64,000 nt of DNA from Streptomyces sp. NBC_00461. Lineage in GTDB: Bacteria > Actinomycetota > Actinomycetes > Streptomycetales > Streptomycetaceae. Position numbers and translations under genes: made by a program. The DNA is taken from contig NZ_CP107902.1 in assembly GCF_036013935.1 (NCBI RefSeq), positions 3,133,001 through 3,197,000 on the forward strand. The letters are read 5' to 3'. Positions 25,501-34,897 of the stretch are shown piece after piece (the first letter of the stretch is position 1; every line of letters starts with the position of its first letter). Below the pieces are notes generated by a model, which was given only the letters and a program-made list of their open reading frames with translations, was not told the DNA's origin and ran no database searches.

Positions 25501-25806
25501 ATGCGCTACAAGCTCACGTTCGTCGTCGGGCTGGCTCTGGGTTACGTGCTGGGCACGCGTGCCGGGCGCGAGCGCTACGAGCAGTTGAAGAAGTCCGCAC
25601 GCCAGGTCTCTCAGAACCCGGCCGTCCGCAACACCGCAGAGACGGCCGCCCAGCAGGGCCGCCAGTTCGCCGGCAAGGCGTATCACGCGGTGAGCGAGAA
25701 GGTCGGCGACCACGTCCCCGACTCGGTGACCCAGCGGGTCCGGTCCCTGCGGGACCGCAACACCAACGGCACCGCAGAGGACGACTGGGGCACCACCAAT
25801 ACGTAG
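25501..25806 (+). CDS. Small YtxH-like membrane-anchored protein
   Basis: A 101-residue protein with one N-terminal membrane segment (KLTFVVGLALGYVLGTRAG) followed by a basic, amphipathic helical region (ERYEQLKKSARQVSQNPAVR) and a polar tail. This is the YtxH-type pattern of small actinobacterial membrane proteins, function unknown. ATG 25501 is preferred to 25492 because GAAGG then sits at proper distance. It stands alone between the tRNA cluster and the kinase gene. Confidence 0.75.
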   Translation: MRYKLTFVVGLALGYVLGTRAGRERYEQLKKSARQVSQNPAVRNTAETAAQQGRQFAGKAYHAVSEKVGDHVPDSVTQRVRSLRDRNTNGTAEDDWGTTNT

Positions 25807-25890
25807 GTCCACGGCGCTGCGGGCCCCGTCGGACCGGTACCCGCCGGTCGGCAGACGCCCCCGCGGCGCTCGACCCATAGAATTTTCGCC

Positions 25891-27333
25891 ATGGGGATAG
25901 TCGCCGGGTTGGACAGTGCGCCCGATTTCACTCGCATCGTCGTCTGCGACACGGACACAGGTGCCGTGCTCAGGCAGGGGTATGCCCCGCATCCGGTGGA
26001 CGGTGATCGCCCTGCCGACGTCGACCCGCAGGCCTGGCTGCTTTCACTCGGTGAAGCGGCCGGCGGCGGACTCCTCGAAGGTGTGCAGGCCATCGGCGTG
26101 TCGGCGCAGCAGAACGCGGTCGTGCCGCTCGACTCCCAGGGCGGCACCGTACGTCCCGCGATGGTCGGCGGTGACAAGCGTGCCCAGGTGGCCGCGGCTG
26201 ATCTGATCGACGCGCTCGGCGGGCGCGAGGCGTGGGCGCAGGCGGTGGGGTGCGTGCCGCAGGCCGCGCAGCCGGTGACCAAGTTGCGCTGGCTGGCGAA
26301 GAGCGAACCGGATGCCGCGCTGCGCACGGCGATGCTCATGCAGGCCCACGACTGGCTCGTGTGGCAGTTGCTGGGGAGACCGGTCAGAAGGACCACCGAC
26401 CGGGGCGGGGCCTCCGGCACCGGTTACTGGTCGGCGGCCACCGGCAACTACCGGTCCGATCTCGTCGAGCTGGCGCTCGGTCACCAGGCCATGCTGCCCG
26501 AGGTGATCGGCCCTTCCGACGCGGCCGGTACGACCCCGGAGGGGCTGCTGATCTCCGCCGGGACCGGTGAGACCATGGCCGCCGCGTTCGGTCTGGGGAT
26601 CGGGCTCGGGGATGCCGTGGTGTCCCTGGGGGCGTCCGGTTCCGTGATGGCCGTGCACCGCGAGGCCCTGGTCGACAACACCGGGATGATCACCTCCCTG
26701 GCCGACGCGACCGGCATGCACCTGCCGGTCGTGACCACGCTGAACGCCGTGCGGACCCTGCGCGGGACCGCCGAACTGCTCGGGCTGCCCGATCTGGAGA
26801 GCCTGTCCGAGCTGGCGATGAAGTCGACGCCGGGCGCGCACGGGCTCGTCATGCTGCCGTATCTGGAGGGTGAGCGGACGCCGAACCTGCCGCACACCGC
26901 GGGCTCGATCGCGGGGCTGCGGCGGGAGTCGATGAAGGCCGAGCACCTGGCCCGAGCGGCGTTCGAGGGCATGCTGTGCGGGCTCGCGGACGCGCTGGAC
27001 GTGCTGCGCGGCCGGGGTGTCGAGGTGCGGCGGGTCTTCCTGCTGGGGGCGGCCGCCGAACTGACCGCGGTGCAGGCGGCGGCGCCCATGCTGTTCGGCG
27101 CGCAGATCGTCGTACCGCAGCCCGCGGACTACGCGGCGATCGGTGCCGCCCGGCAGGCCGCCTGGGCGCTCGGCGTGTCGCAGGGCACTCTCGACCCGCG
27201 CACACCGCCGGCCTGGCAGGGCGCGTCCGCCCAGATGCTGGAGCCCGGCGACGAACTGGCGGTCGGACAGGCGGTGCGGCAGCAGTTCGTTTCCGTGAGG
27301 GAACAGACACACCCCGGCGCGTTCCGCCCGTAG
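25891..27333 (+). CDS. FGGY-family carbohydrate kinase, xylulokinase-like
   Basis: A 480-residue sugar kinase with the N-terminal phosphate motif GIVAGLDSAPDFTRIVV, a substrate-binding QQNAVVPLD segment near residue 72, DWLVWQLLGR near 152 and an ATP-binding ASGSVMAVHRE region near 250; the C-terminal GAAAELTAVQAAAPMLFG segment fits the FGGY adenosine motif. It would phosphorylate a pentulose or related polyol with ATP. No sugar transporter or isomerase is adjacent, so the substrate cannot be inferred; it is followed on the same strand by the ABC exporter pair after a 115-bp gap. Confidence 0.82.
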   Translation: MGIVAGLDSAPDFTRIVVCDTDTGAVLRQGYAPHPVDGDRPADVDPQAWLLSLGEAAGGGLLEGVQAIGVSAQQNAVVPLDSQGGTVRPAMVGGDKRAQVAAADLIDALGGREAWAQAVGCVPQAAQPVTKLRWLAKSEPDAALRTAMLMQAHDWLVWQLLGRPVRRTTDRGGASGTGYWSAATGNYRSDLVELALGHQAMLPEVIGPSDAAGTTPEGLLISAGTGETMAAAFGLGIGLGDAVVSLGASGSVMAVHREALVDNTGMITSLADATGMHLPVVTTLNAVRTLRGTAELLGLPDLESLSELAMKSTPGAHGLVMLPYLEGERTPNLPHTAGSIAGLRRESMKAEHLARAAFEGMLCGLADALDVLRGRGVEVRRVFLLGAAAELTAVQAAAPMLFGAQIVVPQPADYAAIGAARQAAWALGVSQGTLDPRTPPAWQGASAQMLEPGDELAVGQAVRQQFVSVREQTHPGAFRP

Positions 27334-27448
27334 GACGACAAAGCGCACTGCTGTCGGCTTAATCGGTTGAGGTAACACGGGTGGAGTGTCCGACGATAGG
27401 AGCCTGGGGCATCAAGCCCGCCCCACCGCCGACTCCGAGAGACGTAGC

Positions 27449-29182
27449 GTGCTCATACGACTTCTGCGGACCTACCTCAGGCCCTACAAGAAACCCATCG
27501 CCCTGCTGGTGCTGCTGCAGCTCCTGCAGACCTGCGCCACCCTCTATCTGCCCACTCTGAACGCCCACATCATCGACCAAGGCGTCGTGAAGGGTGACAC
27601 CGGCTACATCCTCTCCTTCGGCGCCCTGATGATCGGCATCTCACTGGTCCAGGTCGTGTGCAACATCGGTGCCGTGTACTACGGCGCCCGCACCGCCTCC
27701 GCACTCGGCCGGGACCTGCGCGCGTCCGTGTTCGACCGGGTGCAGTCCTTCTCGGCGCGGGAGGTCGGTCACTTCGGCGCGCCCTCGCTGATCACCCGTA
27801 CGACCAATGACGTGCAGCAGGTCCAGATGCTGGCCCTGATGACGTTCACGCTGATGGTGTCGGCGCCGATCATGTGCGTGGGCGGCATCGTGCTGGCGCT
27901 CGGCCTGGACGTGCCGCTGTCCGGTGTGCTGATCGCCGTGGTCCCGACGCTGGGCATCTGCGTCACGCTGATCGTGCGGAAGCTGCGACCGCTGTTCCGG
28001 GCCATGCAGGTACGCCTGGACACGGTCAACCGGGTCCTGCGCGAGCAGATCACCGGCAACCGTGTGATCAGGGCCTTCGTGCGGGAGGAGTACGAGAAGG
28101 ACCGGTTCCGCAAGTCCAACGCCGACCTCACCGAGATGCAGCTGAAGACCGGCAACCTGCTCGCGCTGATGTTCCCGGTGGTCATGACCACGGTGAACCT
28201 GTCGTCGATCGCGGTGGTGTGGTTCGGCGCCCACCGGATCGACAGCGGCGGGATGCAGATCGGCGACCTGACCGCGTTTCTCGCCTACCTCATGCAGATC
28301 GTCATGTCCGTGATGATGGCCACCTTCATGTTCATGATGGTGCCGCGCGCGGAGGTGTGTGCCGAGCGGATCGAGGAGGTGCTCGGGACCTCCTCCAGCG
28401 TGGTGCCGCCGGCGGCTCCGGTCACCGAGCTGCGCCGGCACGGTCACCTGGAGATCCGGGGTGCCGGGTTCCGCTATCCCGGCGCCGAGGAGCCCGTGCT
28501 CAAGGCGGTCGACCTGGTCGCGCGGCCCGGCGAGGTGACCGCCGTCATCGGCTCGACGGGCAGTGGCAAGTCGACGCTGCTGGGGCTCGTCCCGCGCCTG
28601 TTCGACGCCACCGACGGCCAGGTGCTCGTCGACGGCACGGACGTGGCGTCCCTCGAACCGGCGCTGCTGGCGAAGACGGTCGGGCTGGTGCCGCAGAAGC
28701 CGTACCTGTTCGCCGGGACGGTCGCGACCAACCTGCGCTACGGCAATCCGGACGCCACCGACGAGGAGCTGTGGCACGCGCTGGAGGTGGCGCAGGCCAA
28801 GGACTTCGTGCAGAAACTCGAAGCCGGGCTCAACGCCCCGATCTCGCAGGGCGGCACGAACGTCTCCGGCGGTCAGCGGCAGCGACTCGCCATCGCCCGG
28901 ACGCTGGTGCAGCGCCCGGAGATCTACCTCTTCGACGACTCCTTCTCCGCGCTCGACTACGCCACCGACGCGGCGCTGCGTGCGGCGCTCGCCCAGGAGA
29001 CCGCGGAAGCGACCGTCGTGATCGTCGCCCAGCGGGTGGCGACCATCCGCGAAGCGGACCGGATCGTCGTCCTCGACGAGGGGCTTGTCGTCGGGACCGG
29101 CCGCCATCACGAGCTGATGGCGGGCAACGAGACCTATCGGGAGATCGTGCTCTCCCAGCTGACGGAAGCGGAGGCTGCCTGA
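27449..29182 (+). CDS. Heterodimeric ABC exporter, subunit 1 (degenerate Walker B)
   Basis: A 577-residue type IV ABC exporter half: six membrane helices (about 1-310) and a C-terminal ATPase. GTG at 27449 gives the expected LIRLLRTYLRPYKKPIALLV start with GAGAGA upstream; the frame opens earlier at 27386. Walker A GSTGSGKST is near 368, the signature NVSGGQRQR near 470, and Walker B IYLFDDSFSALD near 490 carries Asp in place of the catalytic Glu. Its partner has the opposite defects (intact Glu, altered signature), the pattern of asymmetric exporters such as TM287/288. The stop overlaps the next start (TGATG). Substrate unknown; probable drug or lipid export. Confidence 0.88.
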   Translation: MLIRLLRTYLRPYKKPIALLVLLQLLQTCATLYLPTLNAHIIDQGVVKGDTGYILSFGALMIGISLVQVVCNIGAVYYGARTASALGRDLRASVFDRVQSFSAREVGHFGAPSLITRTTNDVQQVQMLALMTFTLMVSAPIMCVGGIVLALGLDVPLSGVLIAVVPTLGICVTLIVRKLRPLFRAMQVRLDTVNRVLREQITGNRVIRAFVREEYEKDRFRKSNADLTEMQLKTGNLLALMFPVVMTTVNLSSIAVVWFGAHRIDSGGMQIGDLTAFLAYLMQIVMSVMMATFMFMMVPRAEVCAERIEEVLGTSSSVVPPAAPVTELRRHGHLEIRGAGFRYPGAEEPVLKAVDLVARPGEVTAVIGSTGSGKSTLLGLVPRLFDATDGQVLVDGTDVASLEPALLAKTVGLVPQKPYLFAGTVATNLRYGNPDATDEELWHALEVAQAKDFVQKLEAGLNAPISQGGTNVSGGQRQRLAIARTLVQRPEIYLFDDSFSALDYATDAALRAALAQETAEATVVIVAQRVATIREADRIVVLDEGLVVGTGRHHELMAGNETYREIVLSQLTEAEAA

Positions 29183-31113
29183 TGGCCGGGCCGATGGCAC
29201 GGATGATGGGCCAGGGCGGCGGCCCCGACAGCCGTTCGTTGGACTTCAAGGTGTCGGGCAAGCGCCTGATCGCCCGGTTCAAACCAGAACGTCTCACGAT
29301 CTACGCGCTGCTGGTCTGCGTGGTCGTGAGCGTCGGCCTGAACGTGATCGGGCCGAAGATCCTCGGCAAGGCCACCGACCTCGTCTTCGCCGGCATCATC
29401 GGGCGTCAGATGCCGGCCGGGGCCACCAAGGAACAGGTTCTCGCGTCGATGCGGGAGCGGGGGCAGGGCCAGGTCGCCGACATGCTCCGCAGCACCGACT
29501 TCACGCCCGGCAAGGGCATCGACTTCGGCGCCGTGGGCAACGTACTGCTGATCGCGGTGTGTACGTTCCTCGCCGCCGGTCTGCTGATGGCGGTGGCGAC
29601 GCGGCTGGTGAACCGGGCCGTCAACCGGACCATGTACCGGATGCGTGAGGACGTGCAGGCGAAGCTGTCGCGGCTGCCGTTGTCGTACTTCGACAAACGA
29701 CAGCGCGGTGAGGTGCTGTCCCGGGCGACGAACGACATCGACAACATCGGCCAGACGCTGCAGCAGTCGATGGGCCAGCTCATCAACTCGGTGCTGACCA
29801 TCATCGGCGTGCTCGCGGTGATGTTCTGGGTGTCCTGGCTGCTGGCGCTGGTCGCGCTGGTGACGGTGCCGCTGTCGTTCGTCGTCGCCACGCGCGTCGG
29901 CAAGCGCTCGCAGCCGCACTTCGTGCAGCAGTGGCGCTCCACCGGCAAGCTGAACGCCCACGTCGAGGAGATGTACACCGGCCACACGCTGGTGAAGGTG
30001 TTCGGGCGGCAGCAGGAGTCGGCGCAGCAGTTCGCCGAGCAGAACGACGCGCTGTACGAGGCCGGGTTCAAGGCGCAGTTCAACAGCGGGGTCATGCAGC
30101 CGCTGATGATGTTCGTGTCGAACCTCAACTACGTGCTGGTGGCGGTCGTCGGTGGTCTGCGGGTCGCGTCCGGCGCGCTGTCGATCGGCGACGTACAGGC
30201 CTTCATCCAGTACTCGCGGCAGTTCTCGATGCCGCTGACACAGGTCGCCTCGATGGCGAACCTGGTGCAGTCGGGCGTCGCCTCGGCCGAGCGGATCTTC
30301 GAACTCCTGGACGCGGAGGAGCAGGAGGCGGATCCGGTGCGCGGCGAGCGGCCCGCGGAGCTGCGGGGGCTGGTGGAGCTGGACAACATCTCCTTCAGCT
30401 ACGACCCCGACAAGCCGCTGATCGAGCACCTGTCCCTGAAGGCGGAACCCGGGCACACCGTCGCGATCGTCGGCCCGACGGGAGCCGGCAAGACCACGCT
30501 GGTCAATCTGCTCATGCGGTTCTACGACGTGTCCGGCGGGCGTATCACTCTCGACGGCGTCGACATCGCGAGCATGTCCCGGGACGAACTGCGGGCCGGG
30601 ATCGGCATGGTGCTGCAGGACACCTGGCTGTTCGGCGGCACGATCGCGGAGAACATCGCGTACGGCGCCTCGCGGGAGGTCACCCGGGGCGAGATCGAGG
30701 AGGCGGCGCGGGCCGCGCACGCCGACCGGTTCGTGCGCACGCTTCCCGACGGCTACGACACCGTGATCGACGACGAGGGCTCGGGCGTCAGCGCCGGTGA
30801 GAAGCAGCTCATCACCATCGCGCGGGCGTTCCTTTCGGACCCGACGATCCTGGTGCTCGACGAGGCGACGAGTTCGGTGGACACCCGCACCGAGGTGCTG
30901 ATCCAGAAGGCGATGGCGAAGCTGGCGCACGGCAGGACGTCGTTCGTGATCGCGCACCGGCTGTCGACCATCCGGGACGCGGACACGATCCTCGTCATGG
31001 AGAACGGGTCGATCGTGGAACAGGGCACCCACGCGGACCTGTTGGCGGCCGACGGGGCGTACGGGCGGCTGTACAAGGCGCAGTTCGCCCAGGCGGTGGC
31101 CGAGGTCGACTAG
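29182..31113 (+). CDS. Heterodimeric ABC exporter, subunit 2 (degenerate signature)
   Basis: A 643-residue partner with a longer N-terminus (about 60 residues, Met/Gly-rich start) and an extra segment between the first two membrane helices. Walker A GPTGAGKTT is near residue 430, the Q-loop region VLQDTWLFGG near 475, the signature is GVSAGEKQL near 533 instead of LSGGQ, and Walker B ILVLDEATSSVD near 555 retains the catalytic Glu. Together with subunit 1 it forms one consensus and one degenerate ATP site. It starts inside the stop of subunit 1. A strong bidirectional hairpin follows. Confidence 0.88.
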   Translation: MAGPMARMMGQGGGPDSRSLDFKVSGKRLIARFKPERLTIYALLVCVVVSVGLNVIGPKILGKATDLVFAGIIGRQMPAGATKEQVLASMRERGQGQVADMLRSTDFTPGKGIDFGAVGNVLLIAVCTFLAAGLLMAVATRLVNRAVNRTMYRMREDVQAKLSRLPLSYFDKRQRGEVLSRATNDIDNIGQTLQQSMGQLINSVLTIIGVLAVMFWVSWLLALVALVTVPLSFVVATRVGKRSQPHFVQQWRSTGKLNAHVEEMYTGHTLVKVFGRQQESAQQFAEQNDALYEAGFKAQFNSGVMQPLMMFVSNLNYVLVAVVGGLRVASGALSIGDVQAFIQYSRQFSMPLTQVASMANLVQSGVASAERIFELLDAEEQEADPVRGERPAELRGLVELDNISFSYDPDKPLIEHLSLKAEPGHTVAIVGPTGAGKTTLVNLLMRFYDVSGGRITLDGVDIASMSRDELRAGIGMVLQDTWLFGGTIAENIAYGASREVTRGEIEEAARAAHADRFVRTLPDGYDTVIDDEGSGVSAGEKQLITIARAFLSDPTILVLDEATSSVDTRTEVLIQKAMAKLAHGRTSFVIAHRLSTIRDADTILVMENGSIVEQGTHADLLAADGAYGRLYKAQFAQAVAEVD

Positions 31114-31135
31114 TCGCCGGGACAGCTGATCCCAG

Positions 31136-31164
31136 GGGGCCGCTCACCGCGTGTGAGCGGCCCC
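31136..31164. terminator. Bidirectional terminator between the exporter and hrdA
   Basis: Perfect 12-bp stem GGGGCCGCTCAC/GTGAGCGGCCCC with a 5-nt loop, between the convergent exporter (stop 31113) and hrdA (stop 31168), so it serves both. Confidence 0.85.
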
Positions 31165-31167
31165 TTC

Positions 31168-32307
31168 TCAGTCCAGGTATCCCCTCAGCTGGTCCGCGAA
31201 GGCGTGATCGCGCAGCTTGTTGAGCGTCTTGGACTCGATCTGCCGTATCCGTTCCCGCGTGACGCCGAAGATGCGGCCGATCTCCTCCAGCGTGCGCGGG
31301 CGGCCGTCGACGAGCCCGTACCGCAGCTGTACGACCTTCCGCTCCCGCTCCCCCAGCGTCGACAGCACCGCCTCCAGGTGCTCACGAAGGAGCATGAAGG
31401 CCGCCGACTCGACGGGGGAGGTGGCGTCGCCGTCCTCGATCAGGTCGCCGAGGGCCACGTCGTCCTCCTCGCCCACCGGGGCGTGCAGGGAGACGGGTTC
31501 CTGGGCCAGGCGGAGGACCTCGCTGACGCGCTCCGGCGGCAGTTCGAGGTGGTCGGCGACTTCTTCCGGCGTCGGCTCGTAGCCGCGTTCCTGCAGCATG
31601 CGGCGCTGGACGCGGACGACCCGGTTGATCAACTCGACGACGTGGACCGGGACTCGGATGGTCCGGGCCTGGTCGGCGAGGGCCCGGGACATGGCCTGGC
31701 GGATCCACCAGGTGGCGTAGGTGGAGAACTTGTAGCCGCGGGCGTAGTCGAACTTCTCGACGGCGCGGATCAGGCCCAGGTTTCCTTCCTGGACGAGGTC
31801 GAGCATGGTCAGCCCGCGGCCGACGTACCGCTTGGCCACGGACACCACGAGCCGCAGATTCGCCTCGATGAGGCGGCGCTTGGCCATGCGGCCCATGACG
31901 ACGAGCCGGTCCAGGTCGAGCGCGAGCTGGCTGTCCAGGTCGGGTGCCGTGCCGAGCCTCTCCTCGGCGAACAGGCCGGCCTCGACGCGGCGCGCGAGGT
32001 CGACCTCCTCGGCCGCGGTCAGCAGGGGGATGCGGCCGATCTCGCGCAGGTACTGGCGGAACAGGTCCGAGGACGGTCCCGCGGTGTCGGCCGCGCGGGC
32101 CCGCGGCGGTGCCACCGGCTCGGGGTCCTCGGCGGTCTCCAGCGCCTCTGCGGGCGGTTCGGCCGGCTCGGGCGGGCTCTCGGGCTCCGCCTCGGGGTGG
32201 TGCGCGACACGGGTCTGCGGGGGTACCGCGACGAGAGGATCGGTCTCGGCGTCCGGCTCCGTGCCGTCCGTACTGTTGTCGGTCTCGGTGAGGGTCTGGG
32301 TCTGCAC
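31168..32307 (-). CDS. hrdA: Sigma-70 family group 2 sigma factor HrdA
   Basis: A 379-residue non-essential relative of the principal sigma factor. It has region 1.2 ([20 protein letters not shown]), region 2 ([52 protein letters not shown]), region 3 ([18 protein letters not shown]) and region 4 ending [23 protein letters not shown] at 32307 is chosen because TGGAGG lies 8 nt upstream; an ATG at 32505 would add 66 poorly conserved residues. The N-terminal 90 residues are acidic and Pro/Glu-rich. HrdA rather than HrdC/D is proposed because it lies next to dnaG, as I recall for S. coelicolor SCO2465-2467. Confidence 0.88.
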   Translation of the reverse strand: MQTQTLTETDNSTDGTEPDAETDPLVAVPPQTRVAHHPEAEPESPPEPAEPPAEALETAEDPEPVAPPRARAADTAGPSSDLFRQYLREIGRIPLLTAAEEVDLARRVEAGLFAEERLGTAPDLDSQLALDLDRLVVMGRMAKRRLIEANLRLVVSVAKRYVGRGLTMLDLVQEGNLGLIRAVEKFDYARGYKFSTYATWWIRQAMSRALADQARTIRVPVHVVELINRVVRVQRRMLQERGYEPTPEEVADHLELPPERVSEVLRLAQEPVSLHAPVGEEDDVALGDLIEDGDATSPVESAAFMLLREHLEAVLSTLGERERKVVQLRYGLVDGRPRTLEEIGRIFGVTRERIRQIESKTLNKLRDHAFADQLRGYLD

Positions 32308-32739
32308 GGGGGCGACCTCCAGGATGATCGCTGCTGAGGTGTGCGGCAGCGCTGCTTCGGGAGCGGAGTCGACGGCCTCGCCGCTGTCCGTCCCGTACGC
32401 GATGAGCGCAGCCGCGGGGTTGTGGGACCCGTGTGGGACGGATCGGCCGCGCTCCGAGGACTCAGGCACCGGAACCCAGTGTGGAGTACGACACATCGCC
32501 GCCACGAGGGGCGTGCGGTGACTTTTTGCAATCGGGCTGTGACCGGGTGGTTACCGTCACAAAAAACCCGGATGTCCGCGCACCGCCTGATCTGGCACGA
32601 TCGCCGCACTCGTTGCGCCGGTGGGCGGCGGTGGGCGGCGGTGGGCGGCGGTGCGCCATCAGCCTTTGCTCACCCTGTCGGGTTCCCCGGCCCGCGCGGT
32701 CGAATCGGCTCCGGCCCGCGAGGCGGCGGCATGACGTCC
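32308..32739. repeat. hrdA upstream region with three perfect 10-bp tandem repeats
   Basis: No gene. 32621-32650 is three exact copies of GTGGGCGGCG followed by a partial fourth. An imperfect inverted repeat with GTGAC and GTCAC arms lies at about 32537-32558 in the likely hrdA promoter region. Confidence 0.5.
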
Positions 32740-32973
32740 CTAGGCCCTGTCGTCAAATTCCCGTCGCCCGGAGGGCGGCCTCGCGGCGTCAGGTGCGTGC
32801 TGTGGGGGTCCCCCCGGCCGGAGGCTGGGGGAGTGCCGGGCGTGGACCCTCGTACTGGACGTACTCGGGTCTGCGCCCGGTGCGGCGAGTGGGGGCACCT
32901 CCCACGCCCTTAAGGCAGTGGGGGAGCGTGCATGGCGTCGCGAGGCAGACGGGAATGTGACGACAGGGCCTAG
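32740..32973. mobile_element. MITE-like element inserted at the dnaG stop codon
   Basis: About 230 bp bounded by terminal inverted repeats: CTAGGCCCTGTCGTCAAATT at the left end and its complement, with one mismatch, at the right end (pairing extends to about 26 bp including CTAG). CTAG on both sides fits either a 4-bp duplication as in IS5-type elements or a TA duplication. There is no transposase gene inside. The right-hand CTAG supplies the TAG stop codon of dnaG (32970-32972). Confidence 0.75.
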
Positions 32974-34868
32974 AGGGCGGCGGCCCCGTGCGCCCGTAGC
33001 GCCTGGTCGTACTGCTGGAGCACCCACAACTCGTTCTGTACGGCGGCCAGTTGGGCCGGGTCGCTTTGGGTGCCGAGGCGGGTGAAGGTGCTCTGGACGT
33101 CGCGGACGCGGCGCTCCACGGCGCGGCGGCGGACGGTGACGAGCTGCTCGCCCGCGTAGTTGTCGTCGACCGTGCGGCGCATGATCGCCTCGACGGCCAG
33201 CTCCGTGACCATCGCGCGCACCGCGTCGTCCGGTGCCGCCTCGCGGACGCGGACCAGGTAGTCCTGCGCGTCCTGGACGCCGTACTCCACACCGCCCGCC
33301 TCCATGATCGCCTCGCGTACGGCGGCGTAGGGCGCGGCGGTGAACTCGTCCGCGCCGTACGCGTCGAAGGCGGGGGAGACCAACTCGGGGCGCTGGAGGG
33401 CGAGTTTGAGGAGTTCGCGTTCGGTGGCGTAGACGGGGTTGCGGAGGTTGAGGGCCGGGCCGGAGGTCAGGGGGCGGGGGGCGGCGTCGTACGACTGCGG
33501 GCCCCGGGCCGGCGCCGGTCCCCTGCCGCCGCGGTCGCGGGCCCAACGGGCCAGCTGGGCCACGCGCTTGACGACGAACTGGGTGTCGAGGATGCCGAGC
33601 ATGCCGGCGAGCTGGACGGCGACCTCGTGCTGGGCGCCGCTGTTCTTGATACGGGCGACGATCGGGGCCGCCTCGTCCAGGGCCGCCGCCCGGCCGGCGG
33701 GGGTGTCGAGGTCGTAGCGGACGACGATCTGGCGGAGCGCGAACTCGAAGAGCGGCGTGCGGGGTTCGGTCAGGTCCGCGACCGCCTCGTCGCCCTTCGC
33801 CAGGCGCAGCTCGCAGGGGTCCATACCGTCGGGGGCGATCGCGATGTACGTCTCGGCGGCGAACTTCTGGTCGTCCTCGAAGGCGCGCAGGGCCGCCTTC
33901 TGGCCGGCCGCGTCGCCGTCGAAGGTGAAGATCACCCGGGCCGAGCCGTTGTCCATCAGCAGCCGGCGGAGGATCTTGATGTGGTCGCCGCCGAAGGCCG
34001 TGCCGCAGGTCGCGATGGCGGTCGTGACGCCGGCCAGGTGGCAGGCCATGACATCGGTGTAGCCCTCGACCACGACCGCGCGGCTGGCCTTGGCGATGTC
34101 CTTCTTCGCAAGGTCGATGCCGTACAGGACCTGGGACTTCTTGTAGATCGCCGTGTCGGGCGTGTTGAGGTACTTGGGGCCGTTGTCCGCCTCGTACAGC
34201 TTGCGGGCACCGAAGCCGACGACCTCGCCGCCGATGTCGCGGATCGGCCACATCAGACGGCCGCGGAAGCGGTCGATGGGGCCGCGGCGGCCCTCCTGGG
34301 AGAGGCCGGAGAGGAGGAGTTCCTTGTCGGTGAAGCCCTTGCCGCGCAGGTAGCGGGTGAGGTGGTCCCAGCCCTGGGGGCTGTAGCCGACGGAGAAGTG
34401 CTCGGCGGCGGACTGGTCGAAGCCGCGCTCGGCGAGGAACTTGCGGCCGGTGTCGGCCTCGGGGCTGGTCGCGAGCTGTTCGACGTACCACTGGGCGGCG
34501 ATCTTGTGGGCCTCGACCAGGCGGATGCGCTCGCCGCGCTGGTGAGCGGGGTTGTAGCCGCCCTCCTCATAGCGGAGGGTGATGCCGGCCTGCGCGGCCA
34601 GGCGCTCGACCGACTCCGAGAAGGTGAGGTGGTCGACCTTCATCACGAACGTGATGGTGTCGCCACCCTCCTGGCAGCCGAAGCAGTGGAAGAGTCCCTT
34701 GCTCGGGCTGACCTGGAAGGACGGCGACTTCTCGTCGTGGAAGGGGCACAGGCCCTTGAGGTTGCCACCGCCCGCGTTGCGCAGCTGGAGGTACTCGGAC
34801 ACCACGGCGTCGATCGGGACCGCGTCCCGTACCGCCTTCACGTCCTCGTCGTTGATCCGTCCTGCCAC
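32970..34868 (-). CDS. dnaG: DNA primase
   Basis: A 632-residue primase that makes RNA primers for replication. The N-terminal CHC2 zinc domain has CPFHDEKSPSF (Cys41, His44) and HCFGC (Cys62, Cys65). The TOPRIM core includes VVVEGYTDVMACHLAG near residue 262 and the acidic FTFDGDAAGQKAA near 315, followed by the C-terminal DnaB-binding region. GTG at 34868 is the start. The gene ends LRAHGAAAL, and its TAG is shared with the inserted MITE-like element, so the original 3' flank has been displaced by about 230 bp. Confidence 0.95.
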   Translation of the reverse strand: MAGRINDEDVKAVRDAVPIDAVVSEYLQLRNAGGGNLKGLCPFHDEKSPSFQVSPSKGLFHCFGCQEGGDTITFVMKVDHLTFSESVERLAAQAGITLRYEEGGYNPAHQRGERIRLVEAHKIAAQWYVEQLATSPEADTGRKFLAERGFDQSAAEHFSVGYSPQGWDHLTRYLRGKGFTDKELLLSGLSQEGRRGPIDRFRGRLMWPIRDIGGEVVGFGARKLYEADNGPKYLNTPDTAIYKKSQVLYGIDLAKKDIAKASRAVVVEGYTDVMACHLAGVTTAIATCGTAFGGDHIKILRRLLMDNGSARVIFTFDGDAAGQKAALRAFEDDQKFAAETYIAIAPDGMDPCELRLAKGDEAVADLTEPRTPLFEFALRQIVVRYDLDTPAGRAAALDEAAPIVARIKNSGAQHEVAVQLAGMLGILDTQFVVKRVAQLARWARDRGGRGPAPARGPQSYDAAPRPLTSGPALNLRNPVYATERELLKLALQRPELVSPAFDAYGADEFTAAPYAAVREAIMEAGGVEYGVQDAQDYLVRVREAAPDDAVRAMVTELAVEAIMRRTVDDNYAGEQLVTVRRRAVERRVRDVQSTFTRLGTQSDPAQLAAVQNELWVLQQYDQALRAHGAAAL

Positions 34869-34897
34869 GCGTGAATTCTACGGTGATGGTCCGACAT

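Noticed and set aside
33051..34874. Long open frame on the plus strand opposite dnaG (607 codons)
   Set aside because: It is the GC-rich antisense shadow of dnaG; its translation is repetitive Val/Arg/Ala/Gly/Asp with no family features.
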